Made by a program: the position numbers and the translations under genes. The notes under the pieces were generated by a model. The model searched no databases. It saw only the letters and a list, made by a program, of their open reading frames with translations, and was not told the DNA's origin. A DNA stretch of 64,000 bases from Mesorhizobium loti CJ3sym (GTDB lineage: Bacteria > Pseudomonadota > Alphaproteobacteria > Rhizobiales > Rhizobiaceae): contig NZ_AXAL01000012.1 in NCBI RefSeq assembly GCF_000472785.1, positions 1-64,000 of the forward strand. Reading direction: 5' to 3'. Shown one piece after another: positions 25,990-34,780 of this stretch; position 1 is the stretch's first letter; each line of letters begins with the position of its first letter.

Positions 25990-27054
25990 ATGGCAGACCC
26001 GTTCCTCTCCATCCAGCACGTTCGAAAGTCCTTCGGCACCACCACGGTGGTGGAGGATTTCAATCTCGACGTCGAACGTGGTGAATTCGTCTCTTTCCTC
26101 GGACCATCCGGCTGCGGCAAGACAACGGTGTTGCGCATGGTCGCGGGCTTTGAGGAGCCGAGCGCTGGCAAGATCGTCGTTGGTGGCAAGGACATCACAC
26201 GGCTGAAGCCCAATCAGCGCAATGTCGGCATGGTGTTCCAGGCCTATGCGCTGTTTCCGAACCTGACCGTGGCGCAGAACATTGGTTTCGGCCTGAAGGT
26301 CGCCGGCATGCCCAAGGCGGACATCGACGCCCGCGTCGCCGAGATGCTGGGTATTATCAAGCTGCCGCAGATGGCTGACCGCTACCCCTACCAGCTCTCG
26401 GGCGGCCAGCAGCAGCGCATCGCGCTCGCCCGCGCCATTGCGCCGAAGCCGAAGCTGCTTCTGCTCGACGAACCGCTGTCGGCGCTCGATGCAAAGGTGC
26501 GCGTGTCTTTGCGTGAGGAAATCCGTTCGATCCAGAAGAAGCTCGGCATCACCACCATCTTCGTCACGCACGATCAGGAAGAAGCGCTGTCGATCTCCGA
26601 CCGCATCGCCGTCATGTATGGCGGCAAGGCGGAGCAGGTTGGCACGCCGTTCGAGATCTACAACCGGCCGTCGACCAAATTCGTCGCCAATTTCGTCGGT
26701 ACGCTGAATGTGCTGGAAGGCACTGTCACCGACGCGGCGGCGGGCACGGTGCGGGTCAATTCCGAACAGGTCTCGCTGAAGGGCAAGCTCAACGGTTCGA
26801 AGTCCGGCGATACTTTGTCGCTGGCGCTGCGTCCGGAAGCCATTTCGCTCGGTCGCCAGCCCGGTCGCGATTCCAGCCTGTCCGGCGAAATCTCGGAAGT
26901 GCATTTCCTCGGCTCGGTCATCCGCGTTCGCGTCGGCATCGGCGGCAACACGGTGTCGCTCGACACGTTCAACAGCCCAGCCACGCCGCCACCGGCTGTC
27001 GGCGAAAAGGCCGAGATTTCGTTCTCGTCGGACGACATGCTGGTACTACATTAG
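25990..27054 (+). CDS. ABC transporter ATP-binding protein (PotA/FbpC-like)
   Basis: This 354-residue ATPase has Walker A GPSGCGKTT (about residues 39-47), the Q-loop in NVGMVFQAYALFPNL, the signature LSGGQQQRIALARA, Walker B LLLLDEPLSALD, and the H-loop FVTHDQEEAL. A C-terminal TOBE domain (about 280-354) places it in the polyamine/iron/spermidine group. It is the last gene of the importer operon and energises the two permeases. Confidence 0.93.
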   Translation: MADPFLSIQHVRKSFGTTTVVEDFNLDVERGEFVSFLGPSGCGKTTVLRMVAGFEEPSAGKIVVGGKDITRLKPNQRNVGMVFQAYALFPNLTVAQNIGFGLKVAGMPKADIDARVAEMLGIIKLPQMADRYPYQLSGGQQQRIALARAIAPKPKLLLLDEPLSALDAKVRVSLREEIRSIQKKLGITTIFVTHDQEEALSISDRIAVMYGGKAEQVGTPFEIYNRPSTKFVANFVGTLNVLEGTVTDAAAGTVRVNSEQVSLKGKLNGSKSGDTLSLALRPEAISLGRQPGRDSSLSGEISEVHFLGSVIRVRVGIGGNTVSLDTFNSPATPPPAVGEKAEISFSSDDMLVLH

Positions 27055-27137
27055 GCGTTGCCACAGGGCGTCACGTAACTGCTGATCATCGTGACTTTGG
27101 CACTGCCAATCGGCTTGTTCCATCGCTACGATGAGCC

Positions 27138-28691
27138 ATGGCCCTTTTTGAACTTACCCTTGTCCTGCTTCTGGCTGCCGTCGCGCTGACGGCGCTGTCG
27201 CGGCGGCTTGAGATACCTTATCCGTCCCTGCTGGCCTTAGCCGGGGTGGCGATTGCCTTCGTGCCTGGCGCGCCGATGATCGAGATCGATCCGGAACTGG
27301 CGCTTGCCCTGTTCATCGCGCCGGTGCTTCTCGATGCCGCCTATGACACGTCGCTGCGCGATCTCAAGCGCTATCGGCTGGCGCTGCTGCTGCTGGCGCT
27401 TGGCGCCGTGGTCTTCACCACCGCGGTGGTTGCCTTCGTTGGCTGGAAGATGGGCGGTCTGCCGATCGCGGCGGCGATCGCGCTCGGCGCCATCGTCGCG
27501 CCGCCGGATGCGGTTGCGGCAAGTGCGGTGCTTGGGCAATTCAAGGTGCCGCACCGCATCACCGCCATCCTGCAGGGCGAGAGCCTGCTCAACGATGCCA
27601 CCGCACTCCTGATCTACCGGCTGGCGGTTTCGGCGGCGCTCGGCACGATCATGCTGAGCAACGCCATTCCGACGATCCTGCTGGCTACGATAGGCAGCCT
27701 GGTCGCGGGTTATCTGTTTGGCCGCTTGTCGCTGCTGACGCTCACCCGGATCGAGGATGCGGCGAGCAGCACGGTGGTGCAGTTCGCGGGAACATTCGCG
27801 GTCTGGATCATCGCCGACAAGCTCGGCCTTTCGGCCATCATCACCATTGTCGTCTATGCCATGACGATCGCGCGCAGGGCGCCGCGCCGCATGTCGGCAA
27901 GACGCCGTGTCAGCACCTATTCGGTGTGGGAATCTGTGGTTTTCGTGCTCAACGTGCTGGCCTTCGTGCTGATGGGCCTGCAAGCGCGATCGATCGTCGG
28001 CCGGCTTGCCGGGGAAGGGCAAGGCCAGGCCTTTCTCTTCGCCGCGACAGTGCTGGTCGTCGTCATCGTGGCACGCCTTGTCTGGGTGGCAAGTTACGTT
28101 GCGATCATACGGTGGTTTGCCCGCTTCGGCAGCGAAGACAGAAGGCAGGACGTGCCGACGTTTGGCGGCGCCGTGCTCGTCGGCTGGTGCGGCATGCGGG
28201 GGCTGGTGACGCTGGTGGTGGCCATTGCCCTGCCGGCGGGCTTTCCCGGCCGCGATCCGATCGTGCTTGCCGCCTTCGCTGTGGTTCTGGGCACGCTGGT
28301 GCTGCAAGGGATGACGCTGAAGCCTTTGCTGCGGATACTCAACTTCCCGCGGGATACGACCATCGATCGCGAGGTGGCACAGGCGCGCGTGGCCATCATG
28401 CAGGCAGCACTCGACGTGCTGAGCCGCAAGACGTCCGCGGCGGCTTCTGTCGTGCGTGAGCAGTACGAGGCTCAGCGCGTGATTGCCGAAAACCCCGAGG
28501 ACGCTCAAGCCGCAACCGAATACGACCGGCTGCGCCTCTACGCCATCAACCGCCAGCGCGACACGCTCGAGGAACTGCGCCGCAACGGCACGATCGGCGA
28601 CGAGGCTTATCACCGGTTGGAGGAAGAGATCGATTGGTCAGAGCTGGCGGCGTCGCCGGCCGGGAGTTTTCAGCCGCTGACGACCTACTAG
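27138..28691 (+). CDS. CPA1-family Na+/H+ antiporter
   Basis: The product has 517 residues, with about twelve membrane helices in the first 400 and a hydrophilic tail of about 120 residues. The CPA1 core is seen in GAIVAPPDAVAASAVL and GESLLNDATALLIYRLAV, where the Asp residues of the ion site lie, and in GWCGMRGLVTLVVAIALP. It exchanges cytoplasmic sodium (or potassium) for protons. It stands alone between the ABC importer and an EEP-family gene; the 83-base gap upstream may hold its promoter. Confidence 0.9.
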   Translation: MALFELTLVLLLAAVALTALSRRLEIPYPSLLALAGVAIAFVPGAPMIEIDPELALALFIAPVLLDAAYDTSLRDLKRYRLALLLLALGAVVFTTAVVAFVGWKMGGLPIAAAIALGAIVAPPDAVAASAVLGQFKVPHRITAILQGESLLNDATALLIYRLAVSAALGTIMLSNAIPTILLATIGSLVAGYLFGRLSLLTLTRIEDAASSTVVQFAGTFAVWIIADKLGLSAIITIVVYAMTIARRAPRRMSARRRVSTYSVWESVVFVLNVLAFVLMGLQARSIVGRLAGEGQGQAFLFAATVLVVVIVARLVWVASYVAIIRWFARFGSEDRRQDVPTFGGAVLVGWCGMRGLVTLVVAIALPAGFPGRDPIVLAAFAVVLGTLVLQGMTLKPLLRILNFPRDTTIDREVAQARVAIMQAALDVLSRKTSAAASVVREQYEAQRVIAENPEDAQAATEYDRLRLYAINRQRDTLEELRRNGTIGDEAYHRLEEEIDWSELAASPAGSFQPLTTY

Positions 28692-28898
28692 GACGGTTTA
28701 TCGTCACAGCTGAGCCGCCAGCGCTCATGAGACGCCTCGCGGCGTTTCCCGGCGCGCGAAGGATACCGATGCGGTCCGGAATCGGTGCATGATCGCGCAG
28801 CAAGGCCGCTTCTGGCACAAGCCGCTTCCATTCTCCTGCACATTGCAACCAATCCACCGAACCGCTACTGCCATCACCGAAAGTGAGCCGGATAAGCA

Positions 28899-29807
28899 AT
28901 GAAGCTGGTCAGCTACAACATCCAGTACGGGTTCGGCAGCGATGGCCGCTACGATCTTTCGCGCGCCGCGCGCATCGTTGACGGCGCCGATATCATTGCG
29001 CTGCAGGAAGTCGAGCGGAACTGGCAGCGCAGCAATTTCGACGACCAGCCGGAACAGCTTTCTCGCCTGCTGCCGGACTATCACTGGGTCTACGGTCCGG
29101 CCTTCGACATGGATGCCAGCGAGCGGCGGGACGGCTGCCTGGTCAACCGGCGCCGGCAGTTCGGCACCATGGTCTTGTCGAAATCACCGATCGTCTGGTC
29201 GCGGCTGCATGCGCTGCCAATGCGCCGCACGCTGCGGCCGCTCAACACCCGCAATGCGGCACTGGAATGCATGATCCGCACGCCGGCCGGCCCGGTGCGG
29301 ATCGTCTCGCTGCATCTCGCCCACATCGCGGCCGAAGAGCGGCTGGAGCAGATCGACTATCTCCTGGCCGAGCATCGCCGGGCGCCCTCCGATGGCGGGC
29401 CGTGGAGCGGCACCGATGACGAGCCTTCGCGCAACTGGACCAGCGGCGAAGCCGAGCCGGAAAATCCGCTGGCGGCGATCTGGATGGGCGATTTCAACAT
29501 GGAGCCGGGCAGCGCCGAATATCACCGCATCACCGGCAGCACGCCCTATCATCGGGGTGCCGCCTATCTCGACGGCTTCGTCGATGCCGCCGCCGTTGCC
29601 AGCGAACCGACTGATGACTTCCACACCCACGAGAAGATCATCGACGGCAGACTGGCAAAGCGCCGGCTCGACCATTGTTTCGTCGGCGGCATGTTTGCGG
29701 GCCGCGTGCGCTCGGTCGGATCTGATATAAGCGAGGTGGCGTCCGATCACTTCCCGGTCCGGGTCGACATCGATCTCGAAACGCCGCTTGGCTCGGGAGG
29801 TCGATAA
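28899..29807 (+). CDS. Endonuclease/exonuclease/phosphatase (EEP) family hydrolase
   Basis: This 302-residue protein has the EEP fold motifs LVSYNIQYG at the N-terminus, IALQEVERNW with the metal-binding Glu, GDFNMEPGSAEY, and the C-terminal SDHFPVRVDI with the catalytic Asp-His. There is no signal peptide. The family includes nucleases, phosphodiesterases and sphingomyelinase-like enzymes, so the substrate remains open. An EamA transporter gene follows after seven bases. Confidence 0.88.
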   Translation: MKLVSYNIQYGFGSDGRYDLSRAARIVDGADIIALQEVERNWQRSNFDDQPEQLSRLLPDYHWVYGPAFDMDASERRDGCLVNRRRQFGTMVLSKSPIVWSRLHALPMRRTLRPLNTRNAALECMIRTPAGPVRIVSLHLAHIAAEERLEQIDYLLAEHRRAPSDGGPWSGTDDEPSRNWTSGEAEPENPLAAIWMGDFNMEPGSAEYHRITGSTPYHRGAAYLDGFVDAAAVASEPTDDFHTHEKIIDGRLAKRRLDHCFVGGMFAGRVRSVGSDISEVASDHFPVRVDIDLETPLGSGGR

Positions 29808-29814
29808 GCCTGAA

Positions 29815-30660
29815 ATGACGCTTTTCGTCTTCTTCGCGGTGCTTGCCGCCGCTGCCATGCACGCGATCTGGAACGCGCTGGTCAAGGTGCATCTCGACCG
29901 TTTCATGTCGATCACGCTGATGACGCTCGGCATGGGCGCGGCCGCGCTCCTGGCGCTGCCTTTCGTCGAAGTGCCCAGGTCGGGGGTGTGGCCTTACATC
30001 ATCGCCTCGGTGATCTTCCATATCGGCTACAGGACATTCCTGATCGGCGCCTACAAGGCTGGCGATTTCGCGCAGACCTACCCGCTGGCGCGCGGCACCG
30101 CCCCGCTGCTTGCGGCATTGGGTGGCATATTCGTTGTTGCCGAGGTGCCTGGGCCGTTTGCCATCCTCGGCATTCTCCTGCTGTCCGCCGGCACGCTGGT
30201 GATGTCATTTCGCGGTGGCGCGCATCTGGAGAAGCTCAATCTGCGCGCGGTCGGCTTTGCCTTCGGCACCTCGGTGTTCATCGCCAGCTACACACTGTCG
30301 GACGGCAGCGGCGCCAGGCTTGCCGCCACCGCGCAGAGCTATGCGGCATGGCTGTTCGTCTGCGATGCCATGGGAGCCCTGGTGCTGTGCCTGATCTTCC
30401 GGGGACCAAAGGCCCTGCCGGTGCTGGCCAGCAGCTGGAAGACCGGCATATTCACCGGCGTGCTCAGCGGTGCGGCCTACTGGATCGTGATGTGGGCGAT
30501 GACCAAGGCGCCGATCGCCTCGGTCGCCTCGCTGCGCGAGACCTCGATCCTGTTCGCCATGGTGATCTCGGTCTTCGCGCTTGGCGAGAAGATGACAGGC
30601 TGGCGCGGCGCGGCCGCGCTAAGCATTGTTGCCGGTGTTATCGCACTCCGGATGGGTTAG
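29815..30660 (+). CDS. EamA/DMT-family transporter
   Basis: This 281-residue protein has ten hydrophobic segments in two EamA repeats (about 1-140 and 145-281), the second starting AVGFAFGTSVFIASYTLSDG. Such drug/metabolite transporters export amino acids or metabolites. ATG at 29815 was chosen; GGGAGG is 14 bases upstream, slightly far, and a TTG at 29788 is the alternative. The stop codon TAG (30658-30660) overlaps the start of a palindromic repeat, so the repeat sits exactly at the gene end. Confidence 0.88.
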   Translation: MTLFVFFAVLAAAAMHAIWNALVKVHLDRFMSITLMTLGMGAAALLALPFVEVPRSGVWPYIIASVIFHIGYRTFLIGAYKAGDFAQTYPLARGTAPLLAALGGIFVVAEVPGPFAILGILLLSAGTLVMSFRGGAHLEKLNLRAVGFAFGTSVFIASYTLSDGSGARLAATAQSYAAWLFVCDAMGALVLCLIFRGPKALPVLASSWKTGIFTGVLSGAAYWIVMWAMTKAPIASVASLRETSILFAMVISVFALGEKMTGWRGAAALSIVAGVIALRMG

Positions 30661-30720
30661 AGCAGTTCACCGTTTCACGGAAACGGCGAACCGCTCTAAC
30701 TCTTTGTTCTGACGCAATTC
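30659..30720. repeat. Palindromic intergenic repeat, copy 2 (first half only)
   Basis: The hairpin core CCGTTTC-ACG-GAAACGG within AGAGC...GCTCT matches the repeat at 244 almost base for base, then the similarity ends just after GACGCAATTCC, so the second hairpin is missing or diverged. It lies between convergent genes and could also act as a transcription-end or mRNA-stabilising structure for both. Confidence 0.75.
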
Positions 30721-30739
30721 CCAAGGGAAAGCGCCGCGC

Positions 30740-31957
30740 CTAACTCAGCACAGTCATCACTTGGCCGCGCCGTTCCGGACTGAAGCGGATGACGACGATG
30801 ATGCAGACGGCGACCACGCCGGCAAAAAGCGCCAGCGCGTAGCCGTAGCTGCCCCCGGGTGCCTCCGCGATTCCCGCCTGATACGGACCGCCATAGGATG
30901 CGGCGAGATTGCCGGCCTGATAGATGAAGCCGGGCAAGGTCGCGCGCACCGAACCGGGCGAAAGTTCGTTGAGGTGCACGGGGATGACGCCCCAGGCGCC
31001 CTGCACCGCGACCTGCATGACGAAGGCGCCGATGGCGAGCATGAACGGCGTGGAACTGTAGGCCCACAGCGGAATCGCCGGCAGGGCGACAATGCACGCC
31101 AGGGTGATGGCGTTGACGCGGCCGATCTTCTCGGACAGTGCGCCAAAGGTCAGGCCGCCCGCGATGGCGCCGAGATTGGCAACGATGGTGATCCAGCTCA
31201 CTGTGTGCGGATCGAAGCCATGCTGCTTCTTCAGGAAGGTCGGGTAGAGGTCCTGCGTGCCGTGGCTGAAGAAGTTGAAGAACATCATCAGCACGACCGC
31301 ATAAAGCGCGACGCCCCAGTTCTTCTGAAGCGTTTCCAGCAGGCCAGGCCTGGGTGCCTTCTGCGCCTCGACGAAGGCGGGTGATTCCGGCACGTGCGAG
31401 CGGATGAAGAGCACGATCAGCGCCGGCACGAAGGAAAGCAGGAACATGGCGCGCCAGCCGATCGTGTAGCCGCCGATCGTCTGCTGATAGAGCAGGCCAT
31501 AGACCACCGCCGCCAGGAGATAGCCGGCCGGATAGCCGCATTGCAGGATGCCCGAGACCAGGCCGCGCGCGCTGGGCGGGACGGACTCCATGGCGAGCGA
31601 ACTGCCGAGCCCCCATTCGCCGCCCATGGCGATGCCGAACAGAGCGCGCAACGCCAGGAAGATGCCGAGATTGGGCGAGAAGGCGGCCAGCGCGCCGATC
31701 ACCGAATAGCTGACGATGTTGAGCATGAGGATCGGCTTGCGCCCATATTTGTCGGCGAGCATGCCAAAGAAGAACGCGCCGATAAAGCGTGTCGCCAAGG
31801 TCAGGAACAGTGCCTTGGAGACTGCCGGAACATCTGTCTGGAACTCACTCGCAATATCGGTGAGCAGGAATGTCAGAAGGAAGAAATCAAAAGCATCGAG
31901 TGTCCAGCCCAGGAATGAGGCCAGAACGGTTTTCTTCTGCTCGGCAGTGAGATTCAA
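30740..31957 (-). CDS. MFS transporter (AAHS/NanT-like sugar-acid or aromatic-acid symporter)
   Basis: The product has 405 residues and twelve predicted helices. The MFS loop 2-3 motif is GMLADKYGRKPILML and the repeat-like motif in the second half is GALSEKIGRVNAITL. The N-terminus KKTVLASFLGWTLDAFDFFL, with an Asp in helix 1, is typical of the metabolite:H+ symporter/sialate branch. The start is probably TTG at 31957, because GGAGGA precedes it by six bases; an ATG at 32008 has no such site. It is the last gene of the long leftward operon, 90 bases after the Dabb gene, and may import an alternative form of the pathway substrate. Confidence 0.87.
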   Translation of the reverse strand: MNLTAEQKKTVLASFLGWTLDAFDFFLLTFLLTDIASEFQTDVPAVSKALFLTLATRFIGAFFFGMLADKYGRKPILMLNIVSYSVIGALAAFSPNLGIFLALRALFGIAMGGEWGLGSSLAMESVPPSARGLVSGILQCGYPAGYLLAAVVYGLLYQQTIGGYTIGWRAMFLLSFVPALIVLFIRSHVPESPAFVEAQKAPRPGLLETLQKNWGVALYAVVLMMFFNFFSHGTQDLYPTFLKKQHGFDPHTVSWITIVANLGAIAGGLTFGALSEKIGRVNAITLACIVALPAIPLWAYSSTPFMLAIGAFVMQVAVQGAWGVIPVHLNELSPGSVRATLPGFIYQAGNLAASYGGPYQAGIAEAPGGSYGYALALFAGVVAVCIIVVIRFSPERRGQVMTVLS

Positions 31958-32047
31958 GGCGTCCTCCTTTGGTTCCCCCAAAGGAACGATATGTCGCCCT
32001 ATTGGCAAAAGAGAACAGTTATCAGTCGGCTTTCGAAAGACCGGCGG

Positions 32048-32371
32048 TCACTTTTTCGTAAGATCGAGGTCGAAGACCATCAATCCGTCGGTGCCGCCTT
32101 CAAGCGCGGCGACCAGCCGGGCGCCGGCACGCTGATGCGCCTCGTGCACCAGATAGGCATCGCGGGCGGCGGCGTCGCGGAAATCGATGGTGAAGCCACA
32201 TGTGAAGCCGCGTGCGAAGGGTTCGGGGCTGACATTGGTGCTGAAGTGGACGGTGTCCATGCCGTCGATCACCTGCCGCAGCGCCTCGAGGTCGGCGTGT
32301 ATCGCCTTGCGTTCTCCGGTGCCGACATCGTTTCGGAATTTCACGAACACACAGTGCCTGATCATCTTCAT
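32048..32371 (-). CDS. Dabb (stress-responsive A/B barrel) domain protein
   Basis: This 107-residue protein consists of one Dabb domain: an N-terminal strand MIRHCVFVKF, a helix (ERKAIHADLEALRQVI), and the C-terminal HEAHQRAGARLVAALEGG with the conserved His-rich region. It is a dimeric ferredoxin-like fold; some members catalyse cyclisation or isomerisation and many have no known reaction. ATG at 32371 follows GAAGGGA. It lies seven bases after the GMC dehydrogenase in the catabolic operon, so a small isomerase or lactone-processing role is possible but speculative. Confidence 0.85.
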   Translation of the reverse strand: MKMIRHCVFVKFRNDVGTGERKAIHADLEALRQVIDGMDTVHFSTNVSPEPFARGFTCGFTIDFRDAAARDAYLVHEAHQRAGARLVAALEGGTDGLMVFDLDLTKK

Positions 32372-32378
32372 ATTCCCT

Positions 32379-34007
32379 TCAAGCGGCCCGGTTTCCTGAG
32401 AACACCGCCGGCGGCAGCGGCTCGCGGCCGAGGATGATGTCAGCACCCTTTTCGCCAACCATGATGGTCGGCGCATTGGTGTTGGAGGAAGGCACGCGCG
32501 GCATCACCGAGGCGTCGCAGACCCGCAGCCCCTCGATGCCGCGCAGCCGCAGATCCGGCGTCACCACGGCCATGGCGTCATGGCCCATGCGGCAGGTGCC
32601 GACCGGGTGATGATCGGTCTTGGAACTGTGGCAGGCGTAGTCGAACAGCTCGTCATCGCTGGCAAGCGGCGGGCCAGGCAGGACTTCGCGCAGCACGTAG
32701 GGGGCAAGCGCCTTCTGCCGCATGATCTCGCGCGCCAGCCGCAGGCCCTTGATCGACATGGCGCGGTCATAAGGGTCGGACCAGTAGTTGGGATCGATCA
32801 GCGGATGGTCGGCGGGGTCGGCGCTTCTCAGTCGCACAGTGCCGCGCGAGCGCGGGCGCAGGAAGGCCGAGTTCAAGGTGACGCCCGGATTGTTCAGCTT
32901 CTCGACGCCGGCCTCGATGCCGGAACCGAGGCCGAGATGGAACTGGATGTCGGGCGAGGCGGCAGTCGGGTCGGCGTACCAGAAGCCACCGGTTTCGAAC
33001 AGGCTTGAGGCCACCGGCCCCTTCTTGAGCAGCAGATATTGCAGGCCCGCCCACGCCGTGCGGTGCAGCTTGGCGTAATTGTCATAGGTGTGGTCGCCAG
33101 TGCATTCGGCGATGACGAACAGATCGAGATGGTCCTGCATGTTGGAGCCGACGCCGGGCAGGTCATGCACCGGCGTGACGCCGACCGATTTCAGATGATC
33201 GGCCGGGCCGATGCCCGACTGCATCAAAAGCTTAGGTGAGCCGATGGCGCCGGACGAGACAATCACCTCGCGCTCGGCGCGCAGGATTTTTGTCTGACCG
33301 CCTGGCCTGTCGGCGATCTCGACGCCGATCGCGCGGCCCTTCTCGACGACGATGCGGGTCACCAGCACATCGGTCCTGACGGTCAGGTTCTTGCGCGCAC
33401 GGATCGGCTTGAGATAGGCGACCGAAGCCGAGGAGCGCCGGGCATCCTTTTGCGTCAACTGGTAGTAGCCGACGCCTTCCTGGGCAGCGCCGTTGAAGTC
33501 CGGATTGAAGGGAATGCCCATCTCCTGGCCGGCGCGGAAATAGGCTTCGCAGATCGGCAACGGCGCGATCGGGTTGGAGACGCCGAGCGGGCCCTGGTCG
33601 CCGTGGAAATCGTTGGCGTAGCGCTGGTTGTTTTCGGCGCGCTTGAAATAGGGCAGCACGTCGCGATAGCCCCAGCCGGCGAGGCCCTCTTCCTTCTCCC
33701 AGGCGTCATAGTCGCGGGCATTGCCGCGCGTGTAGATCTGGGCGTTGATGGAGGAGCCGCCGCCGACAACCTTGGCCTGCGTGTACCAGAAGACGCGGTC
33801 CTTCATGTTTCTCTGCGGCACGGTCGACCAGCCCCAGGACGCAATGCCCTTGGTCATCTTGGCGAAGCCCGCCGGCATGTGGATGTAGGGATGCCAGTCC
33901 TTGCCGCCGGCTTCGAGCAGCAGCACCGAATTACCGGGGTCCTCGCTCAGCCGGTTGGCCAGAACACAGCCGGCCGGGCCGGCGCCAACGATGATGTAGT
34001 CGGTCAT
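32379..34007 (-). CDS. GMC-family FAD oxidoreductase (choline/alcohol dehydrogenase-like)
   Basis: The 542-residue protein has the ADP-binding motif YIIVGAGPAGCVLANRLSE at the N-terminus, GMC signature 1 (KVVGGGSSINAQIYTRG, about residues 78-94), signature 2 (SSGAIGSPKLLMQSGIG, about 250-266), and the C-terminal catalytic pair in DHHPVGTCRMG and SSNTNAPTIM (the His/Asn pair of this family). It oxidises a primary or secondary alcohol, passing electrons to an acceptor. It is one of two GMC enzymes in the operon, 11 bases after an SDR gene. Confidence 0.92.
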   Translation of the reverse strand: MTDYIIVGAGPAGCVLANRLSEDPGNSVLLLEAGGKDWHPYIHMPAGFAKMTKGIASWGWSTVPQRNMKDRVFWYTQAKVVGGGSSINAQIYTRGNARDYDAWEKEEGLAGWGYRDVLPYFKRAENNQRYANDFHGDQGPLGVSNPIAPLPICEAYFRAGQEMGIPFNPDFNGAAQEGVGYYQLTQKDARRSSASVAYLKPIRARKNLTVRTDVLVTRIVVEKGRAIGVEIADRPGGQTKILRAEREVIVSSGAIGSPKLLMQSGIGPADHLKSVGVTPVHDLPGVGSNMQDHLDLFVIAECTGDHTYDNYAKLHRTAWAGLQYLLLKKGPVASSLFETGGFWYADPTAASPDIQFHLGLGSGIEAGVEKLNNPGVTLNSAFLRPRSRGTVRLRSADPADHPLIDPNYWSDPYDRAMSIKGLRLAREIMRQKALAPYVLREVLPGPPLASDDELFDYACHSSKTDHHPVGTCRMGHDAMAVVTPDLRLRGIEGLRVCDASVMPRVPSSNTNAPTIMVGEKGADIILGREPLPPAVFSGNRAA

Positions 34008-34018
34008 GTCGTTTCCAC

Positions 34019-34780
34019 TTACAGCCGCGGCACGGAGAGCGCGCCGTCGACATTGATGATCGAGCCGGTCGAAAAGGCGAGCTTGCCGGCTGCGAGCGTC
34101 GCCACCACGGCGCCGATGTCCGATGCCTCGCCCCAGCGTTTGGCCGGCACCAGGCCGTTGCCGATCAATGCATCGTATTTGGCGGTTACGCCCGCCGTCA
34201 TGTCGGTGCGGATGATGCCCGGCCGAAGCTCGAACACGCCGATGTTTTCCGGGGCGAGCCTGAGCGCCAGGTTCTTCACCCACATGGAGAGCCCGGCCTT
34301 CGAGATGCAGTATTCGGAGCGCTCCGGCGAGGCCATCTCGGCGCTGACCGAAGTGACAGCGATGATCGATTTCGGGTGACCACCCGGTGTGGCCAGCATC
34401 GCCTTGGCGACGGCCTGGCTGAGAAACACCGTTCCGCGCAGGTTGATGCCCAGCGTGCGGTCGAAGTTTTCGGGCGTGAGTTCCAGCAGGTCGCCGCGCA
34501 CGACGGCGCCGACGCCGGCATTGTTGACGAGACAGTCGATGCGGCCGAAGGCGCGCATGGCGGTGTCGACAAGCGCGGCGTGGCTGTCGAGGTTGGCAAT
34601 GTCACAGGTGATATAGGCGAATTTCGCGCCACGAGTGCTGAGGTTGGTGGAAAGCCCATCCGGCGCTTGTTCGGCAAGGTCGGCGACCAGAATGTCGAAG
34701 CCGGCATCGGCCAGCGCCTCGGCACAGGCAAGCCCGATGCCGCGGGCGCCGCCAGTTACTATGGCGGAGGGGCGGGTCAT
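34019..34780 (-). CDS. SDR-family oxidoreductase of the LacI operon
   Basis: This 253-residue SDR has TGGARGIG near residues 9-16, NNAG in CLVNNAGVGAV, catalytic Ser in AVTSVSAEM, and YCISKAGLSMW (Tyr-x3-Lys). VADL after beta-2 suggests NAD(H). It resembles the 3-oxoacyl-reductase/sugar dehydrogenase branch. ATG at 34780 overlaps the stop of the upstream GMC gene (ATGA). It may act on an alcohol or ketone made by the GMC enzymes on either side. Confidence 0.9.
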   Translation of the reverse strand: MTRPSAIVTGGARGIGLACAEALADAGFDILVADLAEQAPDGLSTNLSTRGAKFAYITCDIANLDSHAALVDTAMRAFGRIDCLVNNAGVGAVVRGDLLELTPENFDRTLGINLRGTVFLSQAVAKAMLATPGGHPKSIIAVTSVSAEMASPERSEYCISKAGLSMWVKNLALRLAPENIGVFELRPGIIRTDMTAGVTAKYDALIGNGLVPAKRWGEASDIGAVVATLAAGKLAFSTGSIINVDGALSVPRL

